From: AP-15 sp036500965
Lineage (GTDB): Bacteria; Pseudomonadota; Alphaproteobacteria; ATCC43930; CGMCC-115725
DNA: 44,495 bases
Assembly (NCBI GenBank): GCA_036500965.1
Contig: DASYBC010000141.1
Location: forward strand, 1-44,495
Direction: 5' to 3'
The notes under the pieces were generated by a model. That model had not been told where the DNA came from, did not search any database, and was given only the letters and a program-made list of their open reading frames with translations. The stretch's first letter is position 1. Every line of letters starts with the position of its first letter. The position numbers and the translations under genes were made by a program. Positions 15,658-25,490 of the stretch are shown here, piece after piece.

Positions 15658-16692
15658 TCAGCCGGCGCTCCGGCGAAGCGCCGCGGCGCGGCGGGCGAGC
15701 GCGCCCAAGGCCTCGGTCATCGGGGTGGCGATGCCGAGCTTTGCGCCGATCTCGACCACGGCGTCGACCAGCGCCCCCAATTCGAGGGCGCGCCCGGCTT
15801 CGTAATCCTGCAGCATCGAGGTGCGGAAGGCGCCGAGCTCGGCATTGATCGCATAGCGCTTTTCAACCTCCATCCGCGACGGCGCGCCGATTGCGGCGGC
15901 GACCGCCGCGACCTCGTGCATCGAAGCGAGCGCTATCCGGCCGAGACCGGGATCGGCCATGATCTCGTCGATGCGCGCGCGAGCGACGACCGACAGCGGG
16001 TTGATTGCGGCATTGCCCAGCAGCTTCGCCCAGACCTCGCCGCGGATGTCGTCGGCGAGGGTCGCGTCGAACCCAGCGCTGCGCAGCACCGCGGCGACCT
16101 GTTCGGTGCGTTCGCCGGCCCGGCCAGCCGCCTCGCCGAGGACGAATTTGTTGCCGCTGGTCCAGCGTATGGCGCCCGGAGCGGAGCGGCTCACCCCCAT
16201 GTAAAGAACCGCGCCGATCACCTGCGCTGCCGGCAGCGCTGCCAGCAAGGCGCCATCGGGATCGACCGCCTTGACCGGCTCGCCGGCGAACCGGCCGCCG
16301 ATGCCGTCGAAATACCACCACGGCACGCCGTTGATCGCCGGCAGCACCGCGGTCCGCGGGCCGATCAGCGGGGTCAGAACGTCGAGTGCTGAGGGCCAAT
16401 CCTGGGCCTTCATCGTGCCGATCACCAGATCCTGCGGCCCGAACACCCGCGGGTCGTCGCTCGCCTCGAGGTGCGCGACGCCGCCGCTCCCGTCCCATTT
16501 CTCGACGCGCAGCCCGTCGCGGCGGATCGCCACCAGGCTCTCGCCGCGGGCGATAAGCTTGGGCGCCAAGCCGGCCGCAGCGAGCGAATAGGCGACGGCG
16601 CTGCCGATGGCACCCGCCCCGACCACAGTAATCCTCGCAGGAGAGCTGCCGCCGGACGAGACTGTACCCGACGCTTGAGTCTTCGTTTCCAT
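15658..16692 (-). CDS. ketopantoate reductase family protein (2-dehydropantoate 2-reductase)
   Basis: The 344-aa protein has the PanE/ApbA fold. An N-terminal Rossmann domain carries ITVVGAGAIGSAVAYSLAAAG (about residues 20-40), the family's central NGVPWWYFDGIG segment follows, and the helical C-terminal domain includes DIRGEVWAKLLGNAAINPLSVV with the catalytic Lys-Asn region. PanE reduces ketopantoate to pantoate with NADPH in pantothenate synthesis. Many proteobacterial paralogues act on other 2-oxo acids, and no pan genes are near, so the substrate is uncertain. ATG 16692 is taken as the start (GAGG eight bases upstream); a TTG one codon earlier is also possible. The N-terminus has about 15 extra Ser/Thr/Gly-rich residues. 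Confidence 0.85.
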   Translation of the reverse strand: METKTQASGTVSSGGSSPARITVVGAGAIGSAVAYSLAAAGLAPKLIARGESLVAIRRDGLRVEKWDGSGGVAHLEASDDPRVFGPQDLVIGTMKAQDWPSALDVLTPLIGPRTAVLPAINGVPWWYFDGIGGRFAGEPVKAVDPDGALLAALPAAQVIGAVLYMGVSRSAPGAIRWTSGNKFVLGEAAGRAGERTEQVAAVLRSAGFDATLADDIRGEVWAKLLGNAAINPLSVVARARIDEIMADPGLGRIALASMHEVAAVAAAIGAPSRMEVEKRYAINAELGAFRTSMLQDYEAGRALELGALVDAVVEIGAKLGIATPMTEALGALARRAAALRRSAG

Positions 16693-16863
16693 CAAAGCGA
16701 CCTCACGCGTGCCTATCGCGTTGTTGCCGTTTCAGCTCTGCGGGTTAGCCGGCGGGATGTTCGCCAGGATCAGCCTCGCCGGGGGCACATGCGTAGAGGC
16801 GCGGGCGTGCGGCCATGCACCGGGATTAAGGCCGATCTCGGGAGTGGGCCTCTGGGCCGGGTC

Positions 16864-17151
16864 TCAACGACCGCGGCCTGGATTCCTGCCCGGTTCGTTC
16901 TCGGCCGTACGTTCGACTTCGCCCGCCAGACGGTCGTAGCGGCTGATCAACTCGCGCAGATGCTGCTTGACCCGCGGCGTGGTCGCATCCTGCTCGAGCG
17001 CGCGGGCGCGCGCCGCAGCGGCCCGATAATATTCCGCGGGCTCCTGCTTTTGCTCCCACTCGACACTGTTGCTGGCCTGAGACGCCGGCGCCGATTCGCC
17101 CGGCAGTTGGCCTGGCGCTGAGCGCTCAACCGAGATACGCGAATCCGTCAT
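16864..17151 (-). CDS. small hypothetical protein, helical
   Basis: The 95-aa soluble protein has a Ser/Gln-rich N-terminus and a helical core, EYYRAAAARARALEQDATTPRVKQHLRELISRYDRLAGEVER (about residues 40-80). This pattern recurs in small rhizobial hypothetical proteins, in which an AxxYRxxAxxARxxA helix is followed by TP.VxxxLxxIAxxYxxLA. The polar tail is ENEPGRNPGRGR. It has no signal peptide. It lies on the minus strand upstream of the divergent groES operon, and its own ribosome-binding site is weak. No function can be given. Confidence 0.65.
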   Translation of the reverse strand: MTDSRISVERSAPGQLPGESAPASQASNSVEWEQKQEPAEYYRAAAARARALEQDATTPRVKQHLRELISRYDRLAGEVERTAENEPGRNPGRGR

Positions 17152-17308
17152 CGACCGAGCGCCGCCACCAGAGCGCCAACCCGCAACCGGCTGGCGGGCC
17201 GACCATACAAGCAGCCGGGATTTTGCGCAAGGTAAACGGGACTCCGATAGCGACGACGACTGGCCGCCGAGCAGGCGCCAAGCAATCGGCGGGTACCCGT
17301 CAATTTTG

Positions 17309-17335
17309 TTAGCACTCTCTTTCGAAGAGTGCTAC
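17309..17335. promoter_or_regulatory. CIRCE element (HrcA operator) of groESL
   Basis: TTAGCACTC, nine bases, then GAGTGCTAC: this is the CIRCE inverted repeat (consensus TTAGCACTC-N9-GAGTGCTAA) with one mismatch at the last base. It lies 37 bp before the groES start. HrcA repression of groESL, relieved by heat or unfolded protein, follows from known biology; hrcA itself is not in this window. Confidence 0.95.
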
Positions 17336-17371
17336 ACAAGCGGCTGAGTTTCGGTTTTGAGGAGGTACCCC

Positions 17372-17668
17372 GTGACATTCCGACCGTTGCAAGATCGCGT
17401 GCTGGTTCGGCGCATCGAGGAGGAGGAGAAGAGCAGAGGCGGCATCATCATCCCCGACACCGCCCGCGAAAAGCCGATGGAGGGCGAAATCCTCGCCGCC
17501 GGGCCCGGCGCGCGGGGCGAGGACGGCAAATTGCACCCGCTCGACGTCAAGGTCGGCGACCGCGTGCTGTTCGGCAAGTGGTCCGGCACCGAGATCAAGA
17601 TCGATGGCGAGGATCTCGTCATCATGAAGGAAAGCGACATCATGGGCGTCGTCGACTTGACCGCCTGA
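17372..17668 (+). CDS. groES: co-chaperonin GroES
   Basis: The 98-aa co-chaperonin forms the heptameric lid of the GroEL folding chamber. The family start TFRPLQDRVLVRRIEEEEKS, the mobile loop (SRGGIIIPDTAREKPMEGEI) with its IIIPD GroEL-contact motif, and the end DIMGVVDL are all present. GTG at 17372 is chosen because GAGGAGG stands seven bases before it and it gives the normal length; an upstream TTG would add five residues and overlap the ribosome-binding site. It is followed by groEL after 11 bp and controlled by the CIRCE element at 17309. Confidence 0.97.
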   Translation: MTFRPLQDRVLVRRIEEEEKSRGGIIIPDTAREKPMEGEILAAGPGARGEDGKLHPLDVKVGDRVLFGKWSGTEIKIDGEDLVIMKESDIMGVVDLTA

Positions 17669-17679
17669 GGGAGAAGATC

Positions 17680-19320
<1,641 letters not shown>

Positions 19321-19338
19321 ACCCGTCCAGCCAACCGA

Positions 19339-19371
19339 AGGCCGGCGCCGCGAGGCGTCGGCCTCTTTATT
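19339..19371 (+). terminator. intrinsic terminator of groESL
   Basis: The 11-bp stem AGGCCGGCGCC / GGCGTCGGCCT (one G-T pair) has the loop GCGA and is followed by CTTTATTTTT. It begins 18 bp after the groEL stop codon. Confidence 0.9.
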
Positions 19372-19407
19372 TTTGTCCCCTCGCAGAAGCCAGCACCCGC
19401 TCGGCGA

Positions 19408-20730
19408 TCAGCCGGCGATAGCCTCGGCCTGGCGTAGAAAGCGCCGGTTCGGGGCGCTGCGCGAGCGGGACCCGAGGCGCTCATGCGCCAGCGACACGGC
19501 GACGTCGCGCTGGCCGGCGCGCACTGCCGCCTCGGCCAAGGTCCAGCCGACGACGTCGCGTTGCGCAAAACTGCCGCCGATTTGCCAGAGATCGACACGA
19601 ATCGGCAGCAGAAGCTCGACCGCCTCGGCATAGGCGCCGCGGTGGAATGCGGCAAGACCCTCGACGATCGGAATGCCGACGGCGCGGTAAAGGCCGGCTG
19701 CTTCGGCATCGCCAGCTGCGGTTTCGCGCATAGACGCCAGCCGACGCTCGCACAGCGCTTCGCGGCCCGCGCGCAATTCCGCCATTGCGGCGTGGATATC
19801 GGCGAAGACGAGGCATTTCCCATTGGCGTGGCCTTGCCACAGTTCCGCCTGCTCCTCCCAACGCTCGCCGACATCGCAGCCGAGCAGGTCGAGGCGCCAC
19901 AATAGTGCCGTGGCGTTGGTCAGGCTCAGGCTCAGCGGCTTTTGCGTGGCGCGGATCGGGCCGTCATAGAGCGCCAACGCCGCGTCGTATTGCCCGAGCT
20001 CGAGATGGAACAGCGCCTTGTGCCACCAAACATGCACCTCGTTCATATGGCCGGGACCCGACCATAGCTTCTCGCGCGCCGCCATCCAGCCGAGCCCGTC
20101 CTCCGGGCGCTCGGTCATTTCCATTACATGCGCGACCGTGTGATGCGGCCAGAAGCTCAGCGGCTCGAGCTCGGCGGCTTCGCGCGACTCGTCCTCTGCA
20201 CGGACGTAATCGCCAGCCTCCTCCACCCCGAAGGCGTGAAAGGCGAGCAGGGTCGCGTAACCCGGCCGATCCTTCGACCATTGCGGCAGCGCTCGCGCCG
20301 AGCGGTCGCGGATCCAGTGGAAGCGACCCAAAAACCCGTCGCTCAGCGCCGCGCCCTGATGCGCGACGAGGTCGCACGGGAACCGCATCAGATGGCGGTC
20401 GAGCACCGCGACCGCTGCCGCCCGCGCGCCCTGAACCAGATGGGAAAGCGCCGCGAGATGGGCCTCTTCGCGCTCGTTCAACCGCAGCGGCCGGACGGTT
20501 TCGACCAGCGCCTCGACTTTGATCATCAAGCCGGGATCATTGGCGGCCGCGAGCGCCCAGGCCTTGCCCAGATGCGCCATGGCGAAATCGGGCGCCGCCT
20601 CGCGGGCGGCGTCGAACAGGCCGATTGCGTCGCCATGCACAAGGTTGAACGCCCGCACCGCCTCGTCATATGCCGCGACGGCCGCCTTGGTAGCGCCGGA
20701 CAGGCGATGTCCCTGGGCATCCTCAATCAT
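19408..20730 (-). CDS. TPR-repeat protein, TTC38-like
   Basis: The 440-aa soluble protein is built of helical repeats. Segments such as AVRAFNLVHGDAIGLFDAAREAAPDFAMAHLGKAW, HHTVAHVMEMTERPEDGLGWM and HVWWHKALFHLELGQYDAALALYD resemble the TTC38 (tetratricopeptide domain 38) family, including its HxxAHVxEM and WHxALxxLExG signatures. There is no signal peptide or enzymatic motif, so it is presumably a protein-interaction scaffold in the cytoplasm. The ATG at 20730 is preceded by GAGGAG. It is the third gene of a tight minus-strand series behind an alcohol dehydrogenase and an LLM oxidoreductase, 15 bp after the latter, which hints at a shared pathway. It converges on groEL. Confidence 0.8.
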   Translation of the reverse strand: MIEDAQGHRLSGATKAAVAAYDEAVRAFNLVHGDAIGLFDAAREAAPDFAMAHLGKAWALAAANDPGLMIKVEALVETVRPLRLNEREEAHLAALSHLVQGARAAAVAVLDRHLMRFPCDLVAHQGAALSDGFLGRFHWIRDRSARALPQWSKDRPGYATLLAFHAFGVEEAGDYVRAEDESREAAELEPLSFWPHHTVAHVMEMTERPEDGLGWMAAREKLWSGPGHMNEVHVWWHKALFHLELGQYDAALALYDGPIRATQKPLSLSLTNATALLWRLDLLGCDVGERWEEQAELWQGHANGKCLVFADIHAAMAELRAGREALCERRLASMRETAAGDAEAAGLYRAVGIPIVEGLAAFHRGAYAEAVELLLPIRVDLWQIGGSFAQRDVVGWTLAEAAVRAGQRDVAVSLAHERLGSRSRSAPNRRFLRQAEAIAG

Positions 20731-20745
20731 GGCTGGCTCCTCGAC

Positions 20746-21717
20746 TCATGCGAACATCTCGCCGAGGCGCCGAATTGAGTGCAGCACCTGCTGCTGCGGC
20801 AATCCGGGCCACTGGCAGCGCATGATAAAGTGATCGACGCCCAACAGCTCGCGGTAGCGCGCGATCTCCTCCTTGACCGATGCCTTGTCGCCGATGATGA
20901 AGCGGTCGCGCGCGAACTCGACGAAATCGGGCGAGGTGCGATCCTGCAATCCCCAGGCGGCGTAGGCGGCGTATTTGTATTCGAGCGGCCCGCGGCATTC
21001 TTCATGAGCGGTCGCATGGCGGTCGCCGACGTAGCATTCGAGAGTGATCGGAAACTCGATCGGGGCGCGGCCATATTCCGCGAGCGCGGCGCGATAGGTC
21101 TGCATCAGCGGCGCCACCTTGCCGAGCCCGCCGCTGTTGACGATCAGCCAGGCGTCGCCGATCCGCGCCGCGCGCCGGACCGACACCTCGGCCTGTCCGG
21201 CGATGTATAGCGGCGGCCCGCCCGGCCGCACCGGCTTCACCCCGATGCCGGCGTCGTTGACCGTGTAGAACCGGCCCTGGTGGCTCACCCGGTCCTCGTT
21301 CCACAGCCGGCGCATCAAGGCGATGCTTTCGTTGAACCGCGGGGCGCGCTCCTTGAGCGGGACGCCAAACGCGTCGAACTCCGGCTGGCGGTAGCCGAGG
21401 CCGACGCCGAGGATGAACTTGCCGCCGGTCAGGACGTCGAGGGTGGCGGCCTCCTCGGCCACATGCACCGGGTTGAGCGGCGGCAGGATCAGGATGTTCG
21501 GCCCGATCGTCATGCCTTGCGCATGCGCCGCGACATAGCCCATGACCGGCGCTATCTGCAGCATCTGCATCGGCTGGGTCAGCCAGTGATGTGGAAACCA
21601 TAACGAGGCGAACCCGGCATCACGCGCAACGCGCACCTGCTCGACCATTTCGGGCACACGCTCGGCGACGTTGACGCCTTCTGGGAACTGGGTGTTGACG
21701 AACAGGCCAACTTTCAT
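20746..21717 (-). CDS. LLM-class flavin-dependent oxidoreductase (luciferase-like)
   Basis: The 323-aa protein of the bacterial luciferase-like monooxygenase superfamily has a TIM-barrel fold and uses FMN or F420. It starts MKVGLFVNTQFPEG; the family segments FASLWFPHHWLTQPMQML, TIGPNILILPPLNPVHVAEEAATLDVLTGGKFILGVGLGYRQPEFDAFGV and the later GGPPLYIAGQAEVSVRRAARIGDAW are all clear. The substrate is unknown; group members include alkane, nitrilotriacetate and F420-dependent enzymes. The start is ATG 21717; the in-frame extension to 22068 overlaps the dehydrogenase gene. It lies 26 bp after the alcohol dehydrogenase gene and 15 bp before the TPR gene, probably in one transcript. Confidence 0.88.
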   Translation of the reverse strand: MKVGLFVNTQFPEGVNVAERVPEMVEQVRVARDAGFASLWFPHHWLTQPMQMLQIAPVMGYVAAHAQGMTIGPNILILPPLNPVHVAEEAATLDVLTGGKFILGVGLGYRQPEFDAFGVPLKERAPRFNESIALMRRLWNEDRVSHQGRFYTVNDAGIGVKPVRPGGPPLYIAGQAEVSVRRAARIGDAWLIVNSGGLGKVAPLMQTYRAALAEYGRAPIEFPITLECYVGDRHATAHEECRGPLEYKYAAYAAWGLQDRTSPDFVEFARDRFIIGDKASVKEEIARYRELLGVDHFIMRCQWPGLPQQQVLHSIRRLGEMFA

Positions 21718-21743
21718 GGCAAGCGTCCCTTCGGCCGCGGCGC

Positions 21744-22853
21744 TTAGTAGACGACAACGCTGCGGATCGACTCGCCTCGGGTCATCAGGTCGAAGCCGTC
21801 GTTGATGCGCTCGAGCGGCAAGCGATGAGTGATCAGATCGTCGATGTTGATCTTGCCGTCCATGTACCAGTCGACGATTTTCGGCACGTCGGTGCGGCCC
21901 TTGGCGCCGCCAAACGCGGTGCCCTTCCAAACCCGGCCGGTGACCAGCTGAAACGGCCGGGTGCTGATCTCTTGGCCGGCGCCGGCGACGCCGATGATCG
22001 TGGCCACACCCCAGCCGCGATGGCAGCATTCGAGCGCCTGCCGCATGGTCGCGACATTGCCGATGCACTCGAAGCTGTAATCCGCACCGCCCTTGGTCAG
22101 ATCGACCAGATAGGGGACGAGGTCGCCTGCAACCTCGCGCGGGTTGACGAAATGGGTCATGCCGAAGCGTTCGGCGAGCGGCCGCCGGGCCGGGTTGAGA
22201 TCGACGCCGACGATCATGTCGGCGCTGACCATCCGGCAGCCCTGCACGACATTGAGGCCGATGCCGCCGAGACCGAAGACCACCACCTTGGCGCCCGGCT
22301 CTACCTTGGCAGTGTTGATGACCGCGCCGATCCCGGTGGTGACGCCGCAGCCGATATAGCAGACCCGGTCGAACGGCGCGTCGTCACGGATCTTGGCGAG
22401 CGCGATCTCGGGCAGCACCGTGAAATTGGCGAAGGTCGAGGTGCCCATGTAGTGCAGGATCGGTTGGCCGACGCGCGAAAATCGGCTGGTGCCGTCGGGC
22501 ATCAGCCCGCGGCCCTGGGTCGCGCGGATCGCGGTGCACAAATTGGTCTTGCCCGAGAGGCAGGCTTCGCATTGCCGGCATTCCGGCGTGTAAAGCGGGA
22601 TGACGTGGTCTCCCGGTCGCAGCGAGCGGACATCGGGGCCGATCTCGGCGACGATGCCGGCGCCCTCATGGCCGAGGATCGCCGGAAACAGGCCTTCGGG
22701 GTCGGCGCCGGAGAGCGTATATTTGTCGGTGTGGCAGATGCCGCTGGCTTTCACTTCGACCAGCACCTCGCCGGCGCGCGGGCCGTCGAGGTCGACGGTC
22801 TCCAGGGTCAGCGGCTTGCCCGCTTCGTAGGCGACGGCGGCACGCACCTGCAT
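21744..22853 (-). CDS. class III zinc alcohol dehydrogenase (S-(hydroxymethyl)glutathione dehydrogenase-like)
   Basis: The 369-aa medium-chain zinc dehydrogenase has the catalytic zinc site in GICHTDKYTLSGADPEGLFPAILGHEGAGIV plus the later Cys in VCYIGCGVTTGIGAV. Its structural zinc site has four Cys in PECRQCEACLSGKTNLC, and the NAD-binding segment is VVVFGLGGIGLNVVQG. The CHTDxYTLSGxDPEGLFP and GTSTFANFTVLPEIALAKI sequences are those of glutathione-dependent formaldehyde dehydrogenase (FrmA/AdhI), which oxidises S-hydroxymethylglutathione to S-formylglutathione. No S-formylglutathione hydrolase gene is adjacent; instead an LLM oxidoreductase follows, so a related alcohol substrate is also possible. 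The ATG follows GGGAG at good spacing. It is first in a three-gene series. Confidence 0.9.
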   Translation of the reverse strand: MQVRAAVAYEAGKPLTLETVDLDGPRAGEVLVEVKASGICHTDKYTLSGADPEGLFPAILGHEGAGIVAEIGPDVRSLRPGDHVIPLYTPECRQCEACLSGKTNLCTAIRATQGRGLMPDGTSRFSRVGQPILHYMGTSTFANFTVLPEIALAKIRDDAPFDRVCYIGCGVTTGIGAVINTAKVEPGAKVVVFGLGGIGLNVVQGCRMVSADMIVGVDLNPARRPLAERFGMTHFVNPREVAGDLVPYLVDLTKGGADYSFECIGNVATMRQALECCHRGWGVATIIGVAGAGQEISTRPFQLVTGRVWKGTAFGGAKGRTDVPKIVDWYMDGKINIDDLITHRLPLERINDGFDLMTRGESIRSVVVY

Positions 22854-22982
22854 CGGGTTTCTCCCTCGCGCTCGCGGGCCGACGACACCCGATGATTACG
22901 CCGCAGCCCGTGGCTGGGACAAGGTTCCGTTCGGCGGTCGCCCGCCATCGGCGCAACGGCCGCGCCGGTTCAGCCCGAGCCC

Positions 22983-24362
22983 TCAACCCGCCGCGCGCCG
23001 GTTGTACACCGCGAGCCCGCGCAGAATGTCCAATCCCTGGGTCAGCTGCTCGTCATTGGCGCCGCCGATGTCGCCGGTCGCGACCGATGGCGCGGCCTTA
23101 TTGGGCGTCAAAGTTGCGCCCGCAGGCGCCCCCGGCGGAGGAGCAGGTTTGCCGCCCGGAGCCGGTGTCGCCGACTGCGCCGGCACGGTAGGCGTCGGCT
23201 GGTCGGGGTTTTTGAGGGCGCCCGGCAGATCGGCTTCGTGGATGCTTTCTTCCTCCGCCAGCTTTTCGATCTTCAACGGGGTCACGGTGACGTCGGGCTT
23301 GATCCCCTTGCCCTGGATTTCCCGCCCGTCCGGTGTGGTGAAACGGGTCGTGGTCAGGCGGATGGCGCCGCCGCTGGCCAGCGGGATCACCGCTTCGATG
23401 TCGCTTTCGCCATAGGTCTTGGTGCCGAGCAGCATGGCGCGGTGGTTGTCTTGCAACGCACCGGCAACCAGTTCGGCCTCGTCGGCGGTGCCGCCATTGA
23501 CCAGGGCGACGATCGGCAGCCCCTTGACCAGATCGCCGGGGGTCGCGGCGATGTGCTTGATGCTGCCCGGCTTGCGACCCTTGATCAGGGCGACATCGCC
23601 CTTGTCGAGAAAGGCGTCGGCGGCGGCCACTGCATCCGGGAAACTGCCGCCCGGATTGTTGCGCAGGTCGAGGACCAGGCCGACCAGCTTGCCGGCGGTC
23701 TTGTGCCGCAGATCCTGCACCGCGGCGGCAAGCGCGGCCGGAGTATCGTCGTCAAACCCGGCGATCCGCAAATAGCCGATATTGCCGTCTTTGACCTGCG
23801 CACGAACGGTTTGGAGATGCGTGGCGGCGCGCGTCAGGCTGAGCTTGATCGGTTTTTCCTGGTCGTCGCGCTGCAAGGTCAATTTGACCGTGCTGCCGGC
23901 GGGGCCGCGCAGTTTCTGCTCGGCCTCTGCCAAGGTCAGCTCGTAGGTCGGCACCTTGTCGATGGCAAAGATCAGATCCCCAGGTTCGATCCCGGCGGCG
24001 GCCGGCGAGCCGTCGCGCGGCGAAATCACCCGCAGCTCGCCATTGTCGAGGGTCACCGCGACGCCGATGCCCGCCTCTGTCGGGCCGGCTGGTGCATTCA
24101 TCGCCTTATAGGCAGCCGGATCGATGTAGGCCGCGTGCGGGTCGAGCCCGGACAGCATACCGGTGATCGCCGCGTCGACCAGCTTATTGTCCGCGACCGG
24201 GTCGACGGCATCCTCGCGGATGCGTTCAAAAGCCTGGTCGAACAAGTTGAGCTCGTCGTAGACGGCGTCCTTGCCGGCTTGCTGCTGGGCGAACCCACCG
24301 CTAGGCGCAGCGCAGATCGCCGCTCCCGTCGCGGCCAAAATCACAATCGCAAGTTTCCGCAC
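22983..24362 (-). CDS. S41 (CtpA-like) peptidase homologue lacking the catalytic Ser/Lys dyad
   Basis: The 459-aa protein has a signal peptide (RKLAIVILAATGAAICA, cleavage near FAQ), a helical N-terminal region, a PDZ domain (about 110-200, with GIGVAVTLDNGELRV and GSPAAAGIEPGDLIFAIDK), the S41 core (about 210-370) and a long Pro/Ala-rich C-terminal region. The core strands NIGYLRIAGF and GLVLDLRNNPGGSFPDAVAAADAFL are typical of CtpA. Where the family has GSASASEI it reads GTADEAEL, and where it has TFGKG it reads TYGES. The catalytic Ser and Lys are thus replaced by Asp294 and Glu319, exactly 25 residues apart as in active enzymes. It is probably a binding or adaptor pseudoenzyme in the periplasm. 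GTG 24362 is chosen because GGAGGG lies eight bases upstream and the signal peptide then begins normally. Confidence 0.87.
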   Translation of the reverse strand: MRKLAIVILAATGAAICAAPSGGFAQQQAGKDAVYDELNLFDQAFERIREDAVDPVADNKLVDAAITGMLSGLDPHAAYIDPAAYKAMNAPAGPTEAGIGVAVTLDNGELRVISPRDGSPAAAGIEPGDLIFAIDKVPTYELTLAEAEQKLRGPAGSTVKLTLQRDDQEKPIKLSLTRAATHLQTVRAQVKDGNIGYLRIAGFDDDTPAALAAAVQDLRHKTAGKLVGLVLDLRNNPGGSFPDAVAAADAFLDKGDVALIKGRKPGSIKHIAATPGDLVKGLPIVALVNGGTADEAELVAGALQDNHRAMLLGTKTYGESDIEAVIPLASGGAIRLTTTRFTTPDGREIQGKGIKPDVTVTPLKIEKLAEEESIHEADLPGALKNPDQPTPTVPAQSATPAPGGKPAPPPGAPAGATLTPNKAAPSVATGDIGGANDEQLTQGLDILRGLAVYNRRAAG

Positions 24363-24529
24363 GCGCACCACCCTCCACCGAAACCCGTCCTGCGCAAATT
24401 GCCGGTGGCGCCCCTTCGGCATCGGGGGCAAGCCCGCTCGGCAGAACGCGACCCTAGCCGAGCAATCGTGGCATTACCATGATTCTCGCCGCCGGTCAGA
24501 TCGCTCGATCGGTACGAAGGAGAAGTGGC

Positions 24530-24925
24530 ATGGACATGCTCCAGCGGATCAATCAGCAGGCGCTGCCGTTTGCGGCGCTGCTCGGCATTGAGCTGGTCAG
24601 CGCCGAGGCGGACCGGATCGTCGCCCGAATGAGCGTGCGGCCGGATCTGTGCACCCGTCCCGCGGTGCTGCACGGCGGCGCGTTGATGGCATTTGCCGAC
24701 ACGCTCGGCGCCTACGGCACGCTGGTCAATCTGCCCGATGGGGCGGGCACCACGACGATCGAGAGCAAGACCAATTTCATCGCCGCGGCACTCGCCGGCA
24801 TCGAGATCGTCGGCGAGGCGACGCCGATTCACCGCGGCCGGCGGACGATGGTGTGGCAGACGCGGGTTTCGACCGCCGAGGGCCGGCTTCTGGCGCTCGT
24901 CACTCAGACCCAGCTGGTCCTTTGA
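24530..24925 (+). CDS. PaaI-family hotdog thioesterase
   Basis: The 131-aa single hotdog domain carries the PaaI-type active-site segment PAVLHGGALMAFADTLGAYGT (about residues 40-60). Its HGG turn and the Asp in FADTLG are the expected catalytic residues; the sheet continues with TTTIESKTNFIAAALAG and the RRTMVWQTRV strand. These enzymes hydrolyse acyl-CoA or hydroxyphenylacetyl-CoA thioesters in the cytoplasm. The ATG is preceded by AAGGAG. No phenylacetate genes are near, so the substrate is open. Its 3' end overlaps the convergent rsmD gene by 26 bp. Confidence 0.9.
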   Translation: MDMLQRINQQALPFAALLGIELVSAEADRIVARMSVRPDLCTRPAVLHGGALMAFADTLGAYGTLVNLPDGAGTTTIESKTNFIAAALAGIEIVGEATPIHRGRRTMVWQTRVSTAEGRLLALVTQTQLVL

Positions 24926-25490
24926 GCCGGGTTTCGCGGCGCAAAAATAAGAGGCGGGCCGCGCCATAGACGCGCTTGTCCAGGAGGGCGAACCCATCCT
25001 GCTGCGGCGGCTCATCGCGCGCGGCGATCTCGACCACGGCGAGCGCATCGGCGGTGAGCCAGCCCGTCTCGGCCAGCGCCGCCAGTGCCGGGCCGGCGAG
25101 CCCGCTGGCGTAGGGCGGATCGAGGAACGCGACGGCGCAGGCGACGGCGCCGCGCGGCGGCCGGGTAGCGTCGCCCGGCACGATACGGGTGCGGGCCGTT
25201 TCGCCCAACGCCGCGATGTTGCGGCGCAGCACCGAAAGGGCGTCGCGGTCGCGCTCGATAAATACCGCCTCGGCGGCGCCGCGCGACAAGGCTTCGAGGC
25301 CGACCGCACCAGTTCCGGCAAAGGCGTCGAGCACGGCGGCGCCGGCGAAGGGCAACCCCCCCGCGGCGAGGCGGCCATGCGACAGGATGTTGAACAGCGC
25401 CTCGCGGGCGCGGTCGCTGGTCGGCCGGACCGCGTCGCCCGGCGGCGCCGAGAGGCGGCGGCCGCGATGCCTACCGCCGACGATCCGCAT
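24900..25490 (-). CDS. rsmD: 16S rRNA (guanine(966)-N(2))-methyltransferase RsmD
   Basis: The 196-aa SAM-dependent methyltransferase modifies G966 of 16S rRNA in the small subunit. It begins MRIVGGRHRGRRLSAPPGDAVRPTSDRAREALFNIL, the standard RsmD N-terminus, and continues with the SAM-binding VLDAFAGTGAVGLEALSRGA and the catalytic motif AFLDPPYASG. The start at 25490 lies inside rluB, overlapping its end by 20 bp, so the two are translationally coupled. The rluB-rsmD order is common in alphaproteobacteria. Confidence 0.96.
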   Translation of the reverse strand: MRIVGGRHRGRRLSAPPGDAVRPTSDRAREALFNILSHGRLAAGGLPFAGAAVLDAFAGTGAVGLEALSRGAAEAVFIERDRDALSVLRRNIAALGETARTRIVPGDATRPPRGAVACAVAFLDPPYASGLAGPALAALAETGWLTADALAVVEIAARDEPPQQDGFALLDKRVYGAARLLFLRRETRLKGPAGSE

